From assembly GCA_950295325.1 (NCBI GenBank), contig OX485807.1, positions 24,335,666 to 24,399,665 on the forward strand: a stretch of DNA of 64,000 bases. Direction: 5' to 3'. A model generated the notes under the pieces. That model saw only the letters and a program-made list of their open reading frames with translations. It searched no databases and was not told the DNA's origin. The position numbers and the translations under genes were made by a program. Of the stretch, positions 48,232 to 59,924 are shown one piece after another (positions within the stretch are counted from its first letter, which is position 1; the number at the start of each line of letters is the position of its first letter). This stretch comes from Polytrichum commune (lineage: Eukaryota > Streptophyta > Polytrichopsida > Polytrichales > Polytrichaceae).

Positions 48232-48644
48232 GGGCCACTTCGCACACGAGACCGAGAGCCCGTGACCATTACACTTCAAGCACTCTCATTGGTGGAAAAG
48301 GCGGAGCCGGTCCAAGTTCGCTACTTCACACTACGCTTGAGGGACCAACGGAGTAAGTGAATGCAAGATGGATGTAAAGTCTACATCGATTTCTACATGG
48401 CATCAAATGGATCATGTTTCATGGTCACTTGGATTATTTTCAAGAACCACCTCTTGGAGGTAGGCCTACTACAAAACCGAGAGACCAAGGCATTCGGAAT
48501 GCTCACAACCGTTCGTTTATTCTATTTTATCATGTGTGAGGATCCGCTTGATTTTGGAGGTGTGTTGGGACGGCCTTTGAACACGTTGTTTTGGGTTGTC
48601 ACAATTTCATGGGCACGGCTCTTAACTCGTGTGTGAAGTGGCCC
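48232..48644 (+). mobile_element. PIF/Harbinger-like MITE, copy E
   Basis: A 413-bp copy with an internal deletion near its right third. It is flanked by TAA on the left and TTA on the right, both fitting TWA. The ends are GGGCCACTTCGCACACGAG and CTCGTGTGTGAAGTGGCCC. The 91-codon frame at 48361-48636 is the same region as that in copy A, with changed ends. Confidence 0.75.
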
Positions 48645-48957
48645 TTAATCAAAATGGTCACATCAAAACATTGTTCCTCTTCCCTTTTTTACTTTCTTAG
48701 ATGTAATCCAAGTCTCTAGATTTTATCTTTTACTCCTAACCACTCCTCCAAACAATGGCTCCTCTTCAACAAAACCTCTACCTTATTCCTTCTCTTGTGC
48801 CCTTTTCTTTCTAATATATGTCATCCATTCCCTACTAGCTTTCTATTGTTACCTTGTCATGGCAAGGGCAAACCTACTTACCATCAACGTACGTGCTCAA
48901 AGGGGGGGGGGGGGTCACTCCCATATTTTAGAAAACTACATAAGAACAAATATAGGG
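48645..48957. other. Noncoding spacer with a G-run
   Basis: About 310 bp between a MITE and the TG..CA element. A G-run of about 13 lies near 48902-48914. It ends in TAGGG, the left target duplication of the next element. Nothing coding is recognised. Confidence 0.4.
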
Positions 48958-49418
48958 TGTGGGAGCACACAAACACCAAAAGTTTCCGGATAGGCGTTTT
49001 TCAATGCCTAATCCGGTCTGTCCGGATGATCCGAGTATCGTCCAGGGATTCTGTGAAGTGCAGGATGTCAGGGACCCTCTTTTCCTGCTTGAAAAGCGAC
49101 CACCGGCCGGATCGGCTTTCCGGATCCGGATAGTCCTTTGGAAGTCTTTGTTCCGGGACTTGCCTTCCGGATTGAACCTCTATAATTAAGTCTTACTCCT
49201 ATGCTCATCTTTCCTCAATACCTATCTATCTACATCCTACCTCCAATGATGATTTGGTTCATCCGGCGAAGACGTCCCTGTATGGTCAGAATCCGGATTT
49301 CTCTCACAACCAGTCCGGATCGGCCTAATCTTTCATGGCAGGTCATGCAGAGAATCCGGATGGTTCCCGGAACTACAACGACATAAAGGTTAAGATTCGG
49401 CCAGAGATATGTTAATCT

Positions 49419-49880
49419 GGGATAAGTGGGCGATCCGTGCCACTTTCCGGATTGCCCCGCCCAGGATCCGTGAGACCTCTTCAGAAGGTCGGATGGCGTA
49501 AGTCCGACACCTCCCTGATCTTACCCAGTCCTAACAATGGCTATCTCACATGGACGTTACCCAGGCATCCGGAATAATGAGGTTTCCCTCCCACTACACG
49601 CCGGGAATGATCTCCGGACCGGAAACCTAACTGTTCCGGTTTCTCTCCTCCTTCCAACAGACCGATCCGGCTACAGCAAACTTAGGCTCTACTAAGTTTG
49701 AGATAACTGGGCGATCCGTACCACTTTCCGGATTGCCCCGCCCAGGATCCGTGAGACCTCTTCAGAAGATCGGATGGCGTAAGTCCGGCACCTCCCTGAT
49801 CTTACCTAGTCCTAACGACGGCTATCTCACATAGGCGTTACCCAGACATCCGGAATAATGAGGTTTCCTTCCCACTACAC
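49419..49880. repeat. Duplicated ~180-bp segment within the TG..CA element
   Basis: 49419-49597 and 49701-49880 are near-identical direct copies (both contain GGGCGATCCGT, CACTTTCCGGATTGCCCCGC and CATCCGGAATAATGAGGTTTCC). They start 282 bp apart. This is a local tandem duplication that includes ~100 bp of spacer. It lies in the noncoding 3' part of the minus-strand frame. Confidence 0.75.
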
Positions 49881-50257
49881 TAAAAAATGAGCCATAGTAC
49901 TGTAGTCGGATCTGATCCGGGTTTCCTCTCCTTTGTCCTATCTGTACTTCCTATTCATTCATTCCCTCTAGATCTACAACATTCTCCTAACAGTCCATGC
50001 ACAAAACAAGCCAGAATAGATGGAGAACTAGAGCTTTATGGAGTGGGAAGCGACAAAATACAACATCGGAGGAGAGAACCCTTCTCAAGCTCCTTATTCA
50101 GCCTTAAGTAGAGGCCACAATCCCTAACTACTGGTGGCGGCCGCCTTGAAAACCCCAGGCAGTGAGAAATCCGGAAATGCGTCCTTCGCGGAATTTCCAG
50201 ATCTCGATCCATTTTTCGCGCTGACAAAAATTTTGAATTTACAATTTTGCCAAAAAC

Positions 50258-53200
50258 TCAAAAGGGAATTTCTAAACTTTTGCCTAATTCTGATCTGCCT
50301 AATGCTAATCTGCCTAAGGCTAAACTAAGTGGTGCGGTGCTTCTTCGAAGCCGTCCCGTCCTTGGATTGACTCGCAGGCCCGCTGTGGCGGAAGAGCCTC
50401 CTCCAGGGGTCAAAAGTCGTCGCTCCTGCAACCTCAAAAATACCCTCCTCATGTTTGGGGAGGGGGCGATCTCTTCTTCGGAATCGTTTGTCGCGGGCGG
50501 ATCCTCTCCTGATCCGTCTCCCGATCCGGATCGCGCTGCACCGAAAACATTCTTCTCCTTCCGGGACCTCTGGCCAGGTGAGGGGTCACTTCCAGTGGTC
50601 CGCTCCTTGTTCCGGCCACATGAGACAGAAGTCGCCCGGGGATCCCTCGTGGACATCGCTTGTGAGGGCGGAGGAACCCACGGCTCCACTATCATACAAT
50701 CAAGAGCGGGAGCTGGCGAAACCTGCGACACCGGTGCCTTACCCCTATCCGGAGTCTTCATCCGATCCGGCGTCCTCATCCTTTCCGGAGTTCTGGCCCT
50801 CTCCAGCGTTCGGGACCGCCTTGACGCCCTGCCCTGACCCGGATTCGGTGATTGTCCACGTCCGGACCTGGTTGACCGTTCTGTACTTTTCCGTTGAACT
50901 AGGGATGAGCGGGTTTGTTCCGGAACAAGAGTCTTCTCTCGATCCAGAAATCTTCCGGATTCCAGTGGCTGGGAAGTACCCGCTGGCTGACTGGGCCCCG
51001 CACCCGCCTGTGAGGCCGGAACTAGTTCCACCTCCCCAATAACCTCGTACAGAGTGCTCGTCAGAGATCCGGGTGGACCCGGATTGTCGTCCAACTTTTT
51101 TGGTTTTCCATTGTCATTTTAGAATTAAGTGTGAATAGGGTAGGACAATAGCCTGTTATTATCAAGCTAGAACACAAAGTAGAGGCTATTATCTCGAGAT
51201 TTCAGAAACTTGGGATTGTAAGGGCTATAGTCTGGCTTCGGGGGAGGTAGTCCCTGGATTCTCGTAGTAAAAGTATATAGCCTGAACCTCACTTGAGAGA
51301 ACTACCACTCTCTTCTTTGGCGATTTGATATGCTATTGTCTTTGATGAATATAATTCTATTCGGCCATTGTGCCATCATCTATTATCTTGAGTAAGGATT
51401 GTGTCCAGAGATAATTGGATTTGTTTTGCAATGTCCATGATCGGATTCTTGAGTGATCAGAACCTTTCAAGGTTTCTTTGAATTTGTATGGCAAGGATCC
51501 ATTGTCTGTTGTGAGAACAGTGATTGTTAAAGGGTCGTTGAAACCTCCTTGTCTGTGTTAAAGAGAGCTTTCCATTGTCTATCATTCAACTGTGTATCGG
51601 TGGCAGGTATATTTGAGAATTCTATTGACTAATTGTGTAACCAGTCAAGAAGGAAATTACAGAGTTGAACCAGGAGGGATTCCTGAGTGGACTTACTTTG
51701 AAAAGTTTCCTTGGTCGATAATCTGGTGTGAGATTTGACCTGTTTAAAGTCCGAGTAGAAGAGCTCAGAGGAGGATTGCAAGGTCCATTCGGAAGTGAAT
51801 TATTAACTCGGCAATCAACTTTATTGTGCACCAGATTATGTCTGTTGTCTGCAATCCAATTTAGTTCCTGCCTCACAGGGAAAGTGAGAGGTCGTTATTG
51901 TCTGCTATAGTCTGAGATGTGGGCCTGTTAAAGGGAGTACAAGCAAATTAGAATGCTTGTGCTGATTTGAGGACGAGGTTGTTTGAGTGATCAACCGAAT
52001 TGTGAAAGCACTAAAAGATCAAATTTGATTGTGAATCACTGTGCCGAAGAAGAGCAAAGTCTGGAATCTAGTTTTCACGCGAACAAAGAGATTGTAAGTT
52101 ATTGTTGTTGTTTTCGCCATAGTCTGGAGAGAAACCCGATTGAAGAAAGCAGAAAGTCGGACAATCGCCGGAGTGCTGGTGCCGGTGCCGGTGCCGGTGA
52201 TTTTGATGTTGTGTGGTCAATAGTCTCAACCAAAGTCTATACCACAGCCTACCCTTTGAAGGCGAAGCGGCTCTCTGGAGTTGCCATTTGGAGACTGTTG
52301 AGGAGCTCTGGTGGAGCCGAAAGGACAGAAGACCCAGTCCATTGCCTGTGGAGTCTCCTGGAGCCGGGAGTGATCCAGCCGAACATCAATAGACTTAACC
52401 TTTACAAGGTGGTAACTTCTGTGTTGAGTTAATTGACAAATAAATAAAGATTAATCACCTAACTCTCATAAGGATAATCAAATGATTAATTATTGAATTC
52501 CATTATGAATTATTCACTTGCTCGATTAAGGGTGACATCAGAGAGTGATGTTGCAATTGCAACAAGGCAATGAGCTTATTTGTAGCGGTGGCAAGGTATG
52601 TATCGAAAAGACAATTGTCGGACTGCCGCATTAATGGAATTATTTAACTAAGGAATACATGCCAACCTTGTAAGGATTACTGACGGACATTTCAATTTAC
52701 ATTAAAAGGATTAATAAAGGAAAAGACCATGGGTTTCTCCAGAGGGCCCTCGCCTCTGGAATTAGACGACAAATTGGTACTTCAAATACATGACAATTGA
52801 CTATGGCTGTGCCTATGCTTGTGCACCGCACTAATGTCTACATTAAATGAACCCACTACCAGACTATTGTTTGGGAAAATAGAGTGAGGAGAGTGACTGT
52901 TGTCATTACATGTACTGCTATTGAGAGATACATTAACTTTTATTACACCTTTCTAATCTAAATGTTAACTCCAAATCTGAAATGAAGTGTAATAAACCAA
53001 TCATTTACCTAATCAAACCTATTTGAGACACCTAGATATCATCACAATCACCTTTTAAGTCTTCCCTGAGTGTTTCCCTGGGTTTTATTTGTAGCCAAAA
53101 AACTAACTACACGGATAGAGCATCCGCCTGGGGGTATCACCCGGCAGCAACTTCTGGATCTCCTTGAGCAGATCCTTCATCGAGCGGGAGTACTTTACCA

Positions 53201-54455
53201 GGATCGGGAGCGTTTGCCGGGCGGAAGACGGATCCGCTGACTCCATCAGCTGGTCGTAGAGGTGTGCCTTGTTGACGACTTCTCCCGGATGGCCCACCAA
53301 CTCCCGGACCCGGCTCAGAACCACGGCTTGTTCCGCCTGGTACTTCCAGATCTCCTCGCTCTTTTGGGCGAGCTCCCGGGTCATAGCGGCCACCTGTGCC
53401 GCAAGCTGTGCCTTCTTCGTCTCCAGGGTCTCCACCTGTTTCCGGTCCGTCCGCTTGGCCAACTCCCGGAGGATATTTCCGGGTCCACAGTTGCCTAAGG
53501 CCCTGTTCACCCCACGAGTGATGTGCTCCATCCGGAAATACTAGTTCTGGAGTTCCGTCAACTCATCCCGGACGCGCTTAAAGGGGGCTTCCGGAAACTC
53601 AAATGTTGAGAGGTTGATGTCCTTTCAGGGAACTTCCCGGCTGGGTCTAGCTTCCTGTGGTGGTGGTGATGATGCTGGTTTCCGGACTTTCGGTGGGGAC
53701 GAAGCGGGAGGTGGTTCCGGAACCGCGGTGTCGCTCGAGTCCTCTGTTTTGGTTTCCGCAATCTCGACTTCCGGACCGAGCTTGTACACCACTTCATCTT
53801 TCGCTATCGTCAGCAAATCCTCTTCCGCTTCGTTGATGCAGCCGTGGTACTGGTAGAGGTGGAGGATGTAGGAGGAGAGATAGGAGGGTTTCCGGCCAAT
53901 GTGGGGGATAGATTTCTCCACATACTCCTGAATTAATCTACCCCAATTGACGGGTCGAGCTCCGGACATCGTTCCAAACAGAGTGTTGGCCATAGTGATG
54001 CTAAGCCGCTTTGGCTTTTCCGGACTAAGTATGGGGAGGATGAATTCTATCACTCTCCGCTCTCTAAGGTTCCGGCAATTCCCGGGGTGGAATCCATCCT
54101 TTGGATCAGGGTCCGTTCGGAATTTTCCTACATAAAAATTATCTCAGCGGCTAGCCCAGCCCTCGCCCTTTCCTTTCAGAAATCCGTAAACCCCAACCCA
54201 TACCTCCAGTGTCCATTTCTCTGGCTCCTGCCTCATTGTCCGAATCCACTGATTGCCTTTCTCAAACAGAAATTCCCGCAATGTGGCTTCCGCCCGGAGA
54301 TTCCAGGGCTTGGCGAGTAATCCCTCGCAACCCATCCGGCTAAGGCCCTCTATGAGCTCCTTCAGCTCGGAATCTCTCTTTGGGGTGGCCGGCAATACAG
54401 GTTTCACGGGAATTGGGACCTGCTCCCTCTCATCTTCCTCTCGTGCTTCCGGCAT
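50258..54455 (-). pseudogene. Unrecognised gag-like polyprotein frame, split by an LTR
   Basis: On the minus strand one frame runs 54455 to about 53117 and, once the LTR at 51085-53111 plus one CGGAT copy is ignored, continues in phase to 50258 (~720 codons). In-frame stops lie at about 54144 (TGA), 53625 (TGA) and 53550 (TAG). The first part is globular and contains FILPILSPEKPKRLSITMAN and SYILHLYQYHGCINEAEED. A Pro/Ser-rich stretch follows, then a coiled coil (LETKKAQLAAQVAAMTRELA). The last part is Arg/Ser/Pro-rich with RTPERMRTPDRMKTPDRG repeats. No protease, RT or transposase motif is seen. The composition suggests a gag-like structural protein, but I do not recognise it. Confidence 0.55.
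51085..53111 (-). mobile_element. Solo LTR, 2.0 kb, nested, TSD CGGAT
   Basis: On the minus strand it starts TGTAGTTAGTTTTTTGGC and ends GGACGACA (TG..CA). CGGAT stands at both 51080-51084 and 53112-53116. It breaks the gag-like frame of the outer element. Its start matches that of the solo LTR at 5863 (TGTAGTTAGTTTTT, then AAATAA.CCC and GGAAG.CTTAA). No polyprotein was found; the + strand frame at 51983-52432, with a (GGTGCC)3 repeat, appears incidental. Confidence 0.75.
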
Positions 54456-54969
54456 TTTGCTTCACCCCCTCAACCTTCCAACAATCCCCGGCTTCTTCCC
54501 TCCGGAATTCTATTTGCCAACCACTAAGGAATCCCAACAAACCAACTGCTGGTGACTCGAAAAAACAGCTCACCACTCGTTCTCTCAACAATGCCGCTCG
54601 CGCAAATGGCTCAGAGAAGGAGAAAAATTCCCTTAAGTACTCTCTCCCTCTTCCTCTAGTGGGTCTGGGTTCGTAACCGTTTCCGCTGCAACCGTTCAAG
54701 TTCTGGTGTAACCGTTCGGATTCTGGTGTAACCGTTTTCCGGACCGGACCGTTTAAAAACGGTCTCCCCGGATTAAGTTCCGGTCTAGCCAAAGTGTCCG
54801 TTCTAACCATTTTAACGCGTAAGGCGGATGCTTAGAATCTTATTTCATGAAACAACTAACCTACCCTAGGAAACCCTACTTTGGGACCAATACCAGGGTA
54901 TTATCCGGATATTAATCCGGTTAGGAAGCCAATCCGGACTTCCGTGGATTTTTGGGCTCCCACATAGGG

Positions 54970-55926
54970 TGCACTTCAAAGTTGCCACCTACAAATTATA
55001 AAACATGTACTTCTAACAAAGACCAAGTTATATTGTTTACAAATTGATTATGTTAGAGAAAGTTTATAACAAACATACCATAGGGTTCAGCATGGTGGGA
55101 AATTAAAATAATATATATTAGGGCCCCACACCTTAGGGAGACCTTATGCTATTTGCTTAATGAAATGATGTTTATCATGTCATCCCAAATACTGAGACTA
55201 ATTTCATTTATAACATTCAATAATTCATGCATAGAAGGAAACCCTTAAGGAAGGAGGAATGACCTCTCCGAAACCCTAATAGGGGCTCATTTCCACCCCA
55301 TCTCTCTCATTTGTTGTGTGGCTAACAAGGGTGTGTGAGCTCATAAGGGTGTGCAAGTTTTGAGTGTGGTGTGGTGGCATGTTTAGATTGTGATTACGAA
55401 AGTGGCATGGTGGCATGGATTAGGCTATGAGTACCTCTTTTTATTTCCTTTGAAATGCTATGAAGATTGCTAGTGGAGCGTATGAGCTTAGGGTTTAGGA
55501 ACTTGTTGTGTGAGGAAGATGTGTAGCTCCTAGATCTATACTCCTCTATTTAATAAATGTGTAGCTCCGTGATCTATACTCATGTTTTCCCCGTGATTTA
55601 GTTTCAGTGGTGTGAAATAAGTTCTCATTCCACCTCATTTGGAAGGAAGGAAAGAACTTCGTCACTGCCAAAAAATTAGAACAATTTGTACTCGATGAAC
55701 ATCATGCCTTATCCTTTGTAGTAGTTTGCATTTGGTAGTGTTGATGTTTTGGACTTGCTTAATGTGTTGGACATGTTTCAGAGTTTTTATGTAGTTTAGT
55801 GCTTAAGGTTTTGTAAGAGCCAATCAATGTCTGGGGAGATTTTTGGGCATAACTAGTCAAAATCCTAGTGTTTCCAAGTTCAACCGATTATTTCTCAAAC
55901 TCAACGCTACCAAATGAAAAATACCA
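54970..55926. other. Noncoding, nothing recognised
   Basis: AT-rich sequence. A 40-bp tandem pair near 55519 and 55559 shares GTGTAGCTCC.AGATCTATACTC-like text. Its right end repeats a phrase (ATTTCTCAAACTCAACG) found again just beyond the copia element near 59980, so the target itself was repetitive. Confidence 0.4.
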
Positions 55927-55931
55927 AATAG

Positions 55932-56197
55932 TACCGTAATCAATAAGAGATAAGATTGCACAAGCATAAACACCTATACAAAGGCATATGAACAATGCTT
56001 GGAGTGAGATAGTCTTATGCTCTCCTTGCTTTGCTTGTTATTGTTTTTCTTCTCTTTATTGGTTCACACAAACAAAATGGAATAAGTCTTATCCCTCTTT
56101 GGACTAGCATGGTAGCCTTATTCTAACCTTATTTTCATCATGCCTCTTCCATTATATTTCTATTGACTATGAGCAATCTAATTCTCTATCATCTACA
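55932..56197 (-). repeat. 3' LTR of the copia element
   Basis: 266 bp that align along their length with 59651-59919. On the minus strand it begins TGTAGATGATAGAG, directly after a purine tract AAAATGGGAG that serves as the polypurine tract. The outer flank AATAG (55927-55931) matches the flank of the other LTR. Confidence 0.75.
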
Positions 56198-56199
56198 CT

Positions 56200-56768
56200 C
56201 CCATTTTGCGAGTAGTCAAAGGCTTCTAAACCCATTGCCTTTGTTAATGTTTGATGCCTATCCTTTGCAAGTAGTTTGGTTAGCACGTCCGCTATCATAT
56301 CCTCCATTGGACAATACTTCAAACATATCACTTGGTTTTCTAGTTTCTCTCTAATAAAGTGATGTTGTATATCGATATGTTTGGTGCGAGAATGGTGTGT
56401 GGGATTTTTTGCAAGTGCTATGCATCCTTGATTGTCACACATAATGAATGTCAATCTTTCTTGCACATATCCCACATCCACCAAAAGTTGCCTAAGCCAA
56501 ATCAATTCCTTAGTACAATGGCTAGTAGCCATGTATTCCGCCTTTGTCGTAAATAATGCAATGGTTGGTTGTTTCTTGCATTTCCATGAAATGACTCCAA
56601 TGCCAACGAAAAAAAAAGCACGTACCCCGTAGTGGATCGCCAATCGTTTGCATCTCCTACCCAATCCGCATCGCAAAAACCTATCAAGACAATATCTTGC
56701 CTCCGAAGCATAATTTGAAGTTTAACGTGCCCTTCAAATACCTCATGATGTGTTTCACGGCCATCCAA
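56200..56768 (-). pseudogene. copia RNase H fragment
   Basis: The minus-strand frames contain ADWVGDANDWRSTTGYV, TKAEYMATSHCTKELIWLRQ, MCDNQGCIALAKNPTHHSRT and KHIDIQHHFIREK, which are typical of the copia RNase H domain and include the catalytic D, E and D positions. A frameshift near 56640 separates the first part from the rest. The C-terminal ADVLTK motif and the end of the polyprotein lie before the polypurine tract. Confidence 0.8.
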
Positions 56769-57672
56769 TGTGATGGATTGGCCTTTGACATGAATTGGTT
56801 CTTCATACTCACCCCAAATGCAATATCGGCCCTTATGGCCACCATTGCATACATGGGAGATCCTACTCCGGCTTTGTATGAAACACCTTCCATTTCCCTT
56901 TGCACATTCACAAATTCCTCATCCAAAAGTTTTAACAATTAAGAATTCACATTGAACGAAATTCCAACTAGTTTGCATTTTTTCATGTTAAACCGCTTAA
57001 GGACCTCTTCGATATAGCTCATTTGGTTTATAGTGATGGTACATGCTTCTTTATTTCTTTCAAATTCTATTCCTAGACAATAATGCAATTCTCCAAGATC
57101 ACTCATCTTGAATACTTTTTCAAGCTTGGATTTCAGCCACTTCAAGTGGGTTACATTGCTTGCCAATATGATCAAATCATCCACATAGAAGATTGCCAAC
57201 AACAAATACTTACCTATTTGTTTGACGTACAACGAATGATCCACTTGGCTCTTATAAAAGCCCTCGTTAATGAAGAATGAGTCGATACGATGGTACCACG
57301 CCCTTGGCGATTGCTTGAGCCCGAACAAACCTTTCTTGAGTTTGCACACAAAGTCTTATTTTCCCTCTTGTACAAAACCCTCTTGTTGATTCATATAAAT
57401 CTCCACCTCCAATATTTCATTCAAAAACGCCGTTCTACATCCATTTGGTGGATCTTCCAATCCATGGCCGCTCTTAATATGATAATGCATCTAATAATGA
57501 TAAACTTGGCTACAACATCAAAGGTCTCATTAAAATCCACTCCGGACACTTGAGAATATCCCTCTGCTACTAACCATGCCTCATATTTTATAATTTCACC
57601 TAATGCATCATTCTTGGTGTGGAACACCCATTTGCATCCTACACTCTTGTGATTCTTTCGAAGATTGGTCAA
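56684..57672 (-). pseudogene. copia reverse transcriptase fragments
   Basis: 57672-57421 encodes the N-terminal part (VGCKWVFHTKND, then EAWLVAEGYSQVSGVDFNET and AMDWKIHQMDV). 57349-56939 encodes KKGLFGLKQSPRAWY and the catalytic FYVDDLIILASN. 56938-56684 encodes the connection to RNase H. Frame changes lie between 57421 and 57349 and near 56939. It cannot give a working enzyme. Confidence 0.85.
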
Positions 57673-58573
57673 TTCTCATGTACTATTGGTCATGAATGAG
57701 TCGTATTCCTCTTGCATTGCGGCCTCCCATTTTTTGACATCTTAGGATCTCAATGTCGCACAAATTCAAATGACCATTCAAGAATGTCACATTGGCCCGT
57801 TCTTCACCATGTTGGGGTAGAATGTGATTCTTCCATCACTCTCCGGGCGGATGTTGCTCCTTTTTTGAATATCTTCCATCATTGTCAAATCTCTCAACGC
57901 GGCCATCATTCTCCGCGAGAATTTTGATTGCCTCCGCATTTGCAACCAAGTGATCTTCCACTTGCTCATCGCGCTCCTCCTCATCATCATGAAGATGATT
58001 TGGAAGATTTGTCCACAACAACCGCCATAGGGTCTTCATTTTCCCACCTAGACGCATCTCCAAAGCATATCCACTGCTCGTGGATTCTCCCATAAATATC
58101 ATGTCTCTACTTTTCATGTTTTTTTAAGTTTGTAAACACATTAGCCTATAGGCCTTGGTTCCCTCACAATAACCTAAAAACAAACATTTTGTGCCCTTTG
58201 CATCGAGCTTACATTTTTTTTCATCCGATACCATTACGTATGCGACACCCAAACACATGCATGTGTGCAATGCAGGGCCGCCTTTTGCTTCACGCTTCCT
58301 CAAGCATAATGGAGTCCAACGCCCTTGTTAGACAACTGTTTTTTGTGTAAACCGTATTAACCATTGTTTTAGCCCAAAACGATTTGTCAAGGTTTTAAGC
58401 ATGAAGCATGTTCATTGCCATCTCCACGATGGTATGATTTGCACGCTCCACCACTCCATTTTGTTGAGGCATATACGGAGTAGACGTTTGCCATAATACC
58501 ACGATCTTTCAAAAATTTGTTGAATGTCTTCAAAACAAACTCCCCGCCATTGTCCGATCAAAATGTTTTGATT

Positions 58574-59242
58574 TTAATGCTTCAATTGAGTTTCTATGAA
58601 TTCCTTGACCTCTTTGAACTTCTCAAAGCAATCCCGTTTGGATTTTAACACATATAAACACACATTCTTTGCAAAATTATCAATGAAGGTTACAAGATAT
58701 CTTGCACCGATCATGCATGTGGTCCTCATGGGGCCACACACGTCAAAATGTATGATTTTTAAAGACTTGGTTGTTCGCCTCCCCACCTCGTTTGAAAACG
58801 CAGCCCTATGTTGTTTCTCTTTTATGGACATTTCACAAAGAAACAAGAATGTGAGGCAAGAAAATTTACCATTGTTCATATCACTCATCATGTTTTAGAA
58901 GGTATGAATACCCTTCACGTTCAAATATCCAAGGTGATAGTGCCAAACCTCGAGCGTGCCATCTCCCGTTGGAAATTGCACTAAGTTGGTTGCTTCTTCT
59001 TCGTGCACCTTCATAAAATTGATTTCGTACAAATTCCATTCGTATGGTGCAATCGCAATGGCTTTACCATTACAAAATTTGACAATGCATTTGTTTAGGT
59101 TGAATTGGACCTTTAAACTGTTCGACACAAGTTTGCTCACCAAGAGCAAATTGACATGCAGTTTGGATACGTGGAGCACATATTTGATACAAATTTGGTT
59201 GATTTTACCTTTTAAGATTGCTTCCATGACAATTGATCTCAT
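58574..59242 (-). pseudogene. copia GAG-pre-integrase and integrase fragments
   Basis: 59242-58895 ends in EVWHYHLGYLNVKGIHTF, the pre-integrase zinc-finger region, with the HLGH-type His altered. 58891-58574 carries HFDVCGPM and RYLVTFIDNFAKNVCLY of the integrase core (first catalytic Asp present). Downstream, 57700-58570 is degenerate with short frames (for example GESTSSGYALEMR) from the integrase C-terminal and linker region. Confidence 0.75.
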
Positions 59243-59650
59243 TCCGATAGCTTAGACAATGTTATTATCATCCAAATATAAATTGCGTGGAGTGATTACC
59301 TCATACATGTCAAATGCAACCCTATGTGAAGTCATGTACTATTGGAGTCCAAACATCTACAAAGTTCTCAAAGAAACCCTTGAATATTCAAAACACTCAA
59401 GTTAAATGTTTGAAGTTTAAACACCTCCAAGTCTCTCAAATAAATCTCTCAACACTCAAAAAACTCAAATCACATGTTCTTGCATTAAACATATATTCAA
59501 GCAAAAACAAAAACAAATAAACACTTACAACAACAATATGCACCCTTGAACACCTCCAATGCTCCGAACGCCAACTCCTCAAGATCCACTCTACAACTTC
59601 AAATGCACTCAAATTTCTAGGCACTTCACTTGCATGGTGGGCCCATAATC

Positions 59651-59919
59651 TATTGGAATCAATAGGAGATAAGATTGCACAAGTATAGATACCTATACAA
59701 AGGCATATGAACAATGTTTGGAGTTATATGGTCTCATATTCTCCTTGCTTTGCCTTTTATTGTTTTTCTTCTCTTCATTGGTTCACACAAACAATATGGG
59801 ATAAGTCTTATCCCTCCTTGGACTAGCATGGTAGCCTTATTCTAACCTTATTTTGTTTATCATGCCTCTTTCATTATATTTCTATTAACTACGAGCAATC
59901 TAATGCTCTACCCTCTACA
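59651..59919 (-). repeat. 5' LTR of the copia element
   Basis: 269 bp, partner of 55932-56197. On the minus strand it starts TGTAGAGGGTAGAGC. After its 3' end the next bases (GATTATGGGCCCACC) should hold the primer-binding site, but no usual initiator-Met match is evident. The outer flank is AATAG. Confidence 0.75.
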
Positions 59920-59924
59920 AATAG

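Larger units (their letters stand above)
48958..54964 (-). mobile_element. TG..CA element with TSD TAGGG and gag-like frame
   Basis: The ends are TGTGGGAGC and GCTCCCACA, a perfect 9-bp inverted repeat in TG..CA form. The same 5 bp, TAGGG, stands at 48953-48957 and 54965-54969. The sequence is full of TCCGGA and ATCCGG motifs, which sets it apart from its flanks. It is interrupted at 51085-53111 by a later solo LTR; without that it would be ~3,975 bp. I could not find long terminal direct repeats, so it is not an ordinary LTR element. It may be a huge solo LTR-like unit, or an unfamiliar TIR element with 5-bp duplications. Coding capacity lies on the minus strand. Confidence 0.65.
55932..59919 (-). 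mobile_element. Ty1/copia LTR retrotransposon, decayed
   Basis: About 4.0 kb with two similar LTRs (55932-56197 and 59651-59919) and the same 5-bp flank AATAG at 55927-55931 and 59920-59924. The pol fragments on the minus strand are in copia order (GAG-pre-integrase, integrase, RT, RNase H), spread over several frames. The gag region between the left LTR and the pol remains is only ~400 bp, so most of gag is deleted. The LTRs differ by many substitutions, so the insertion is not recent. Confidence 0.85.

Noticed and set aside
51983-52432. 149-codon + strand frame with a GAGAGAG stretch
   Set aside because: It lies antisense inside a solo LTR and includes a (GGTGCC)3 microsatellite; there is no recognisable domain.
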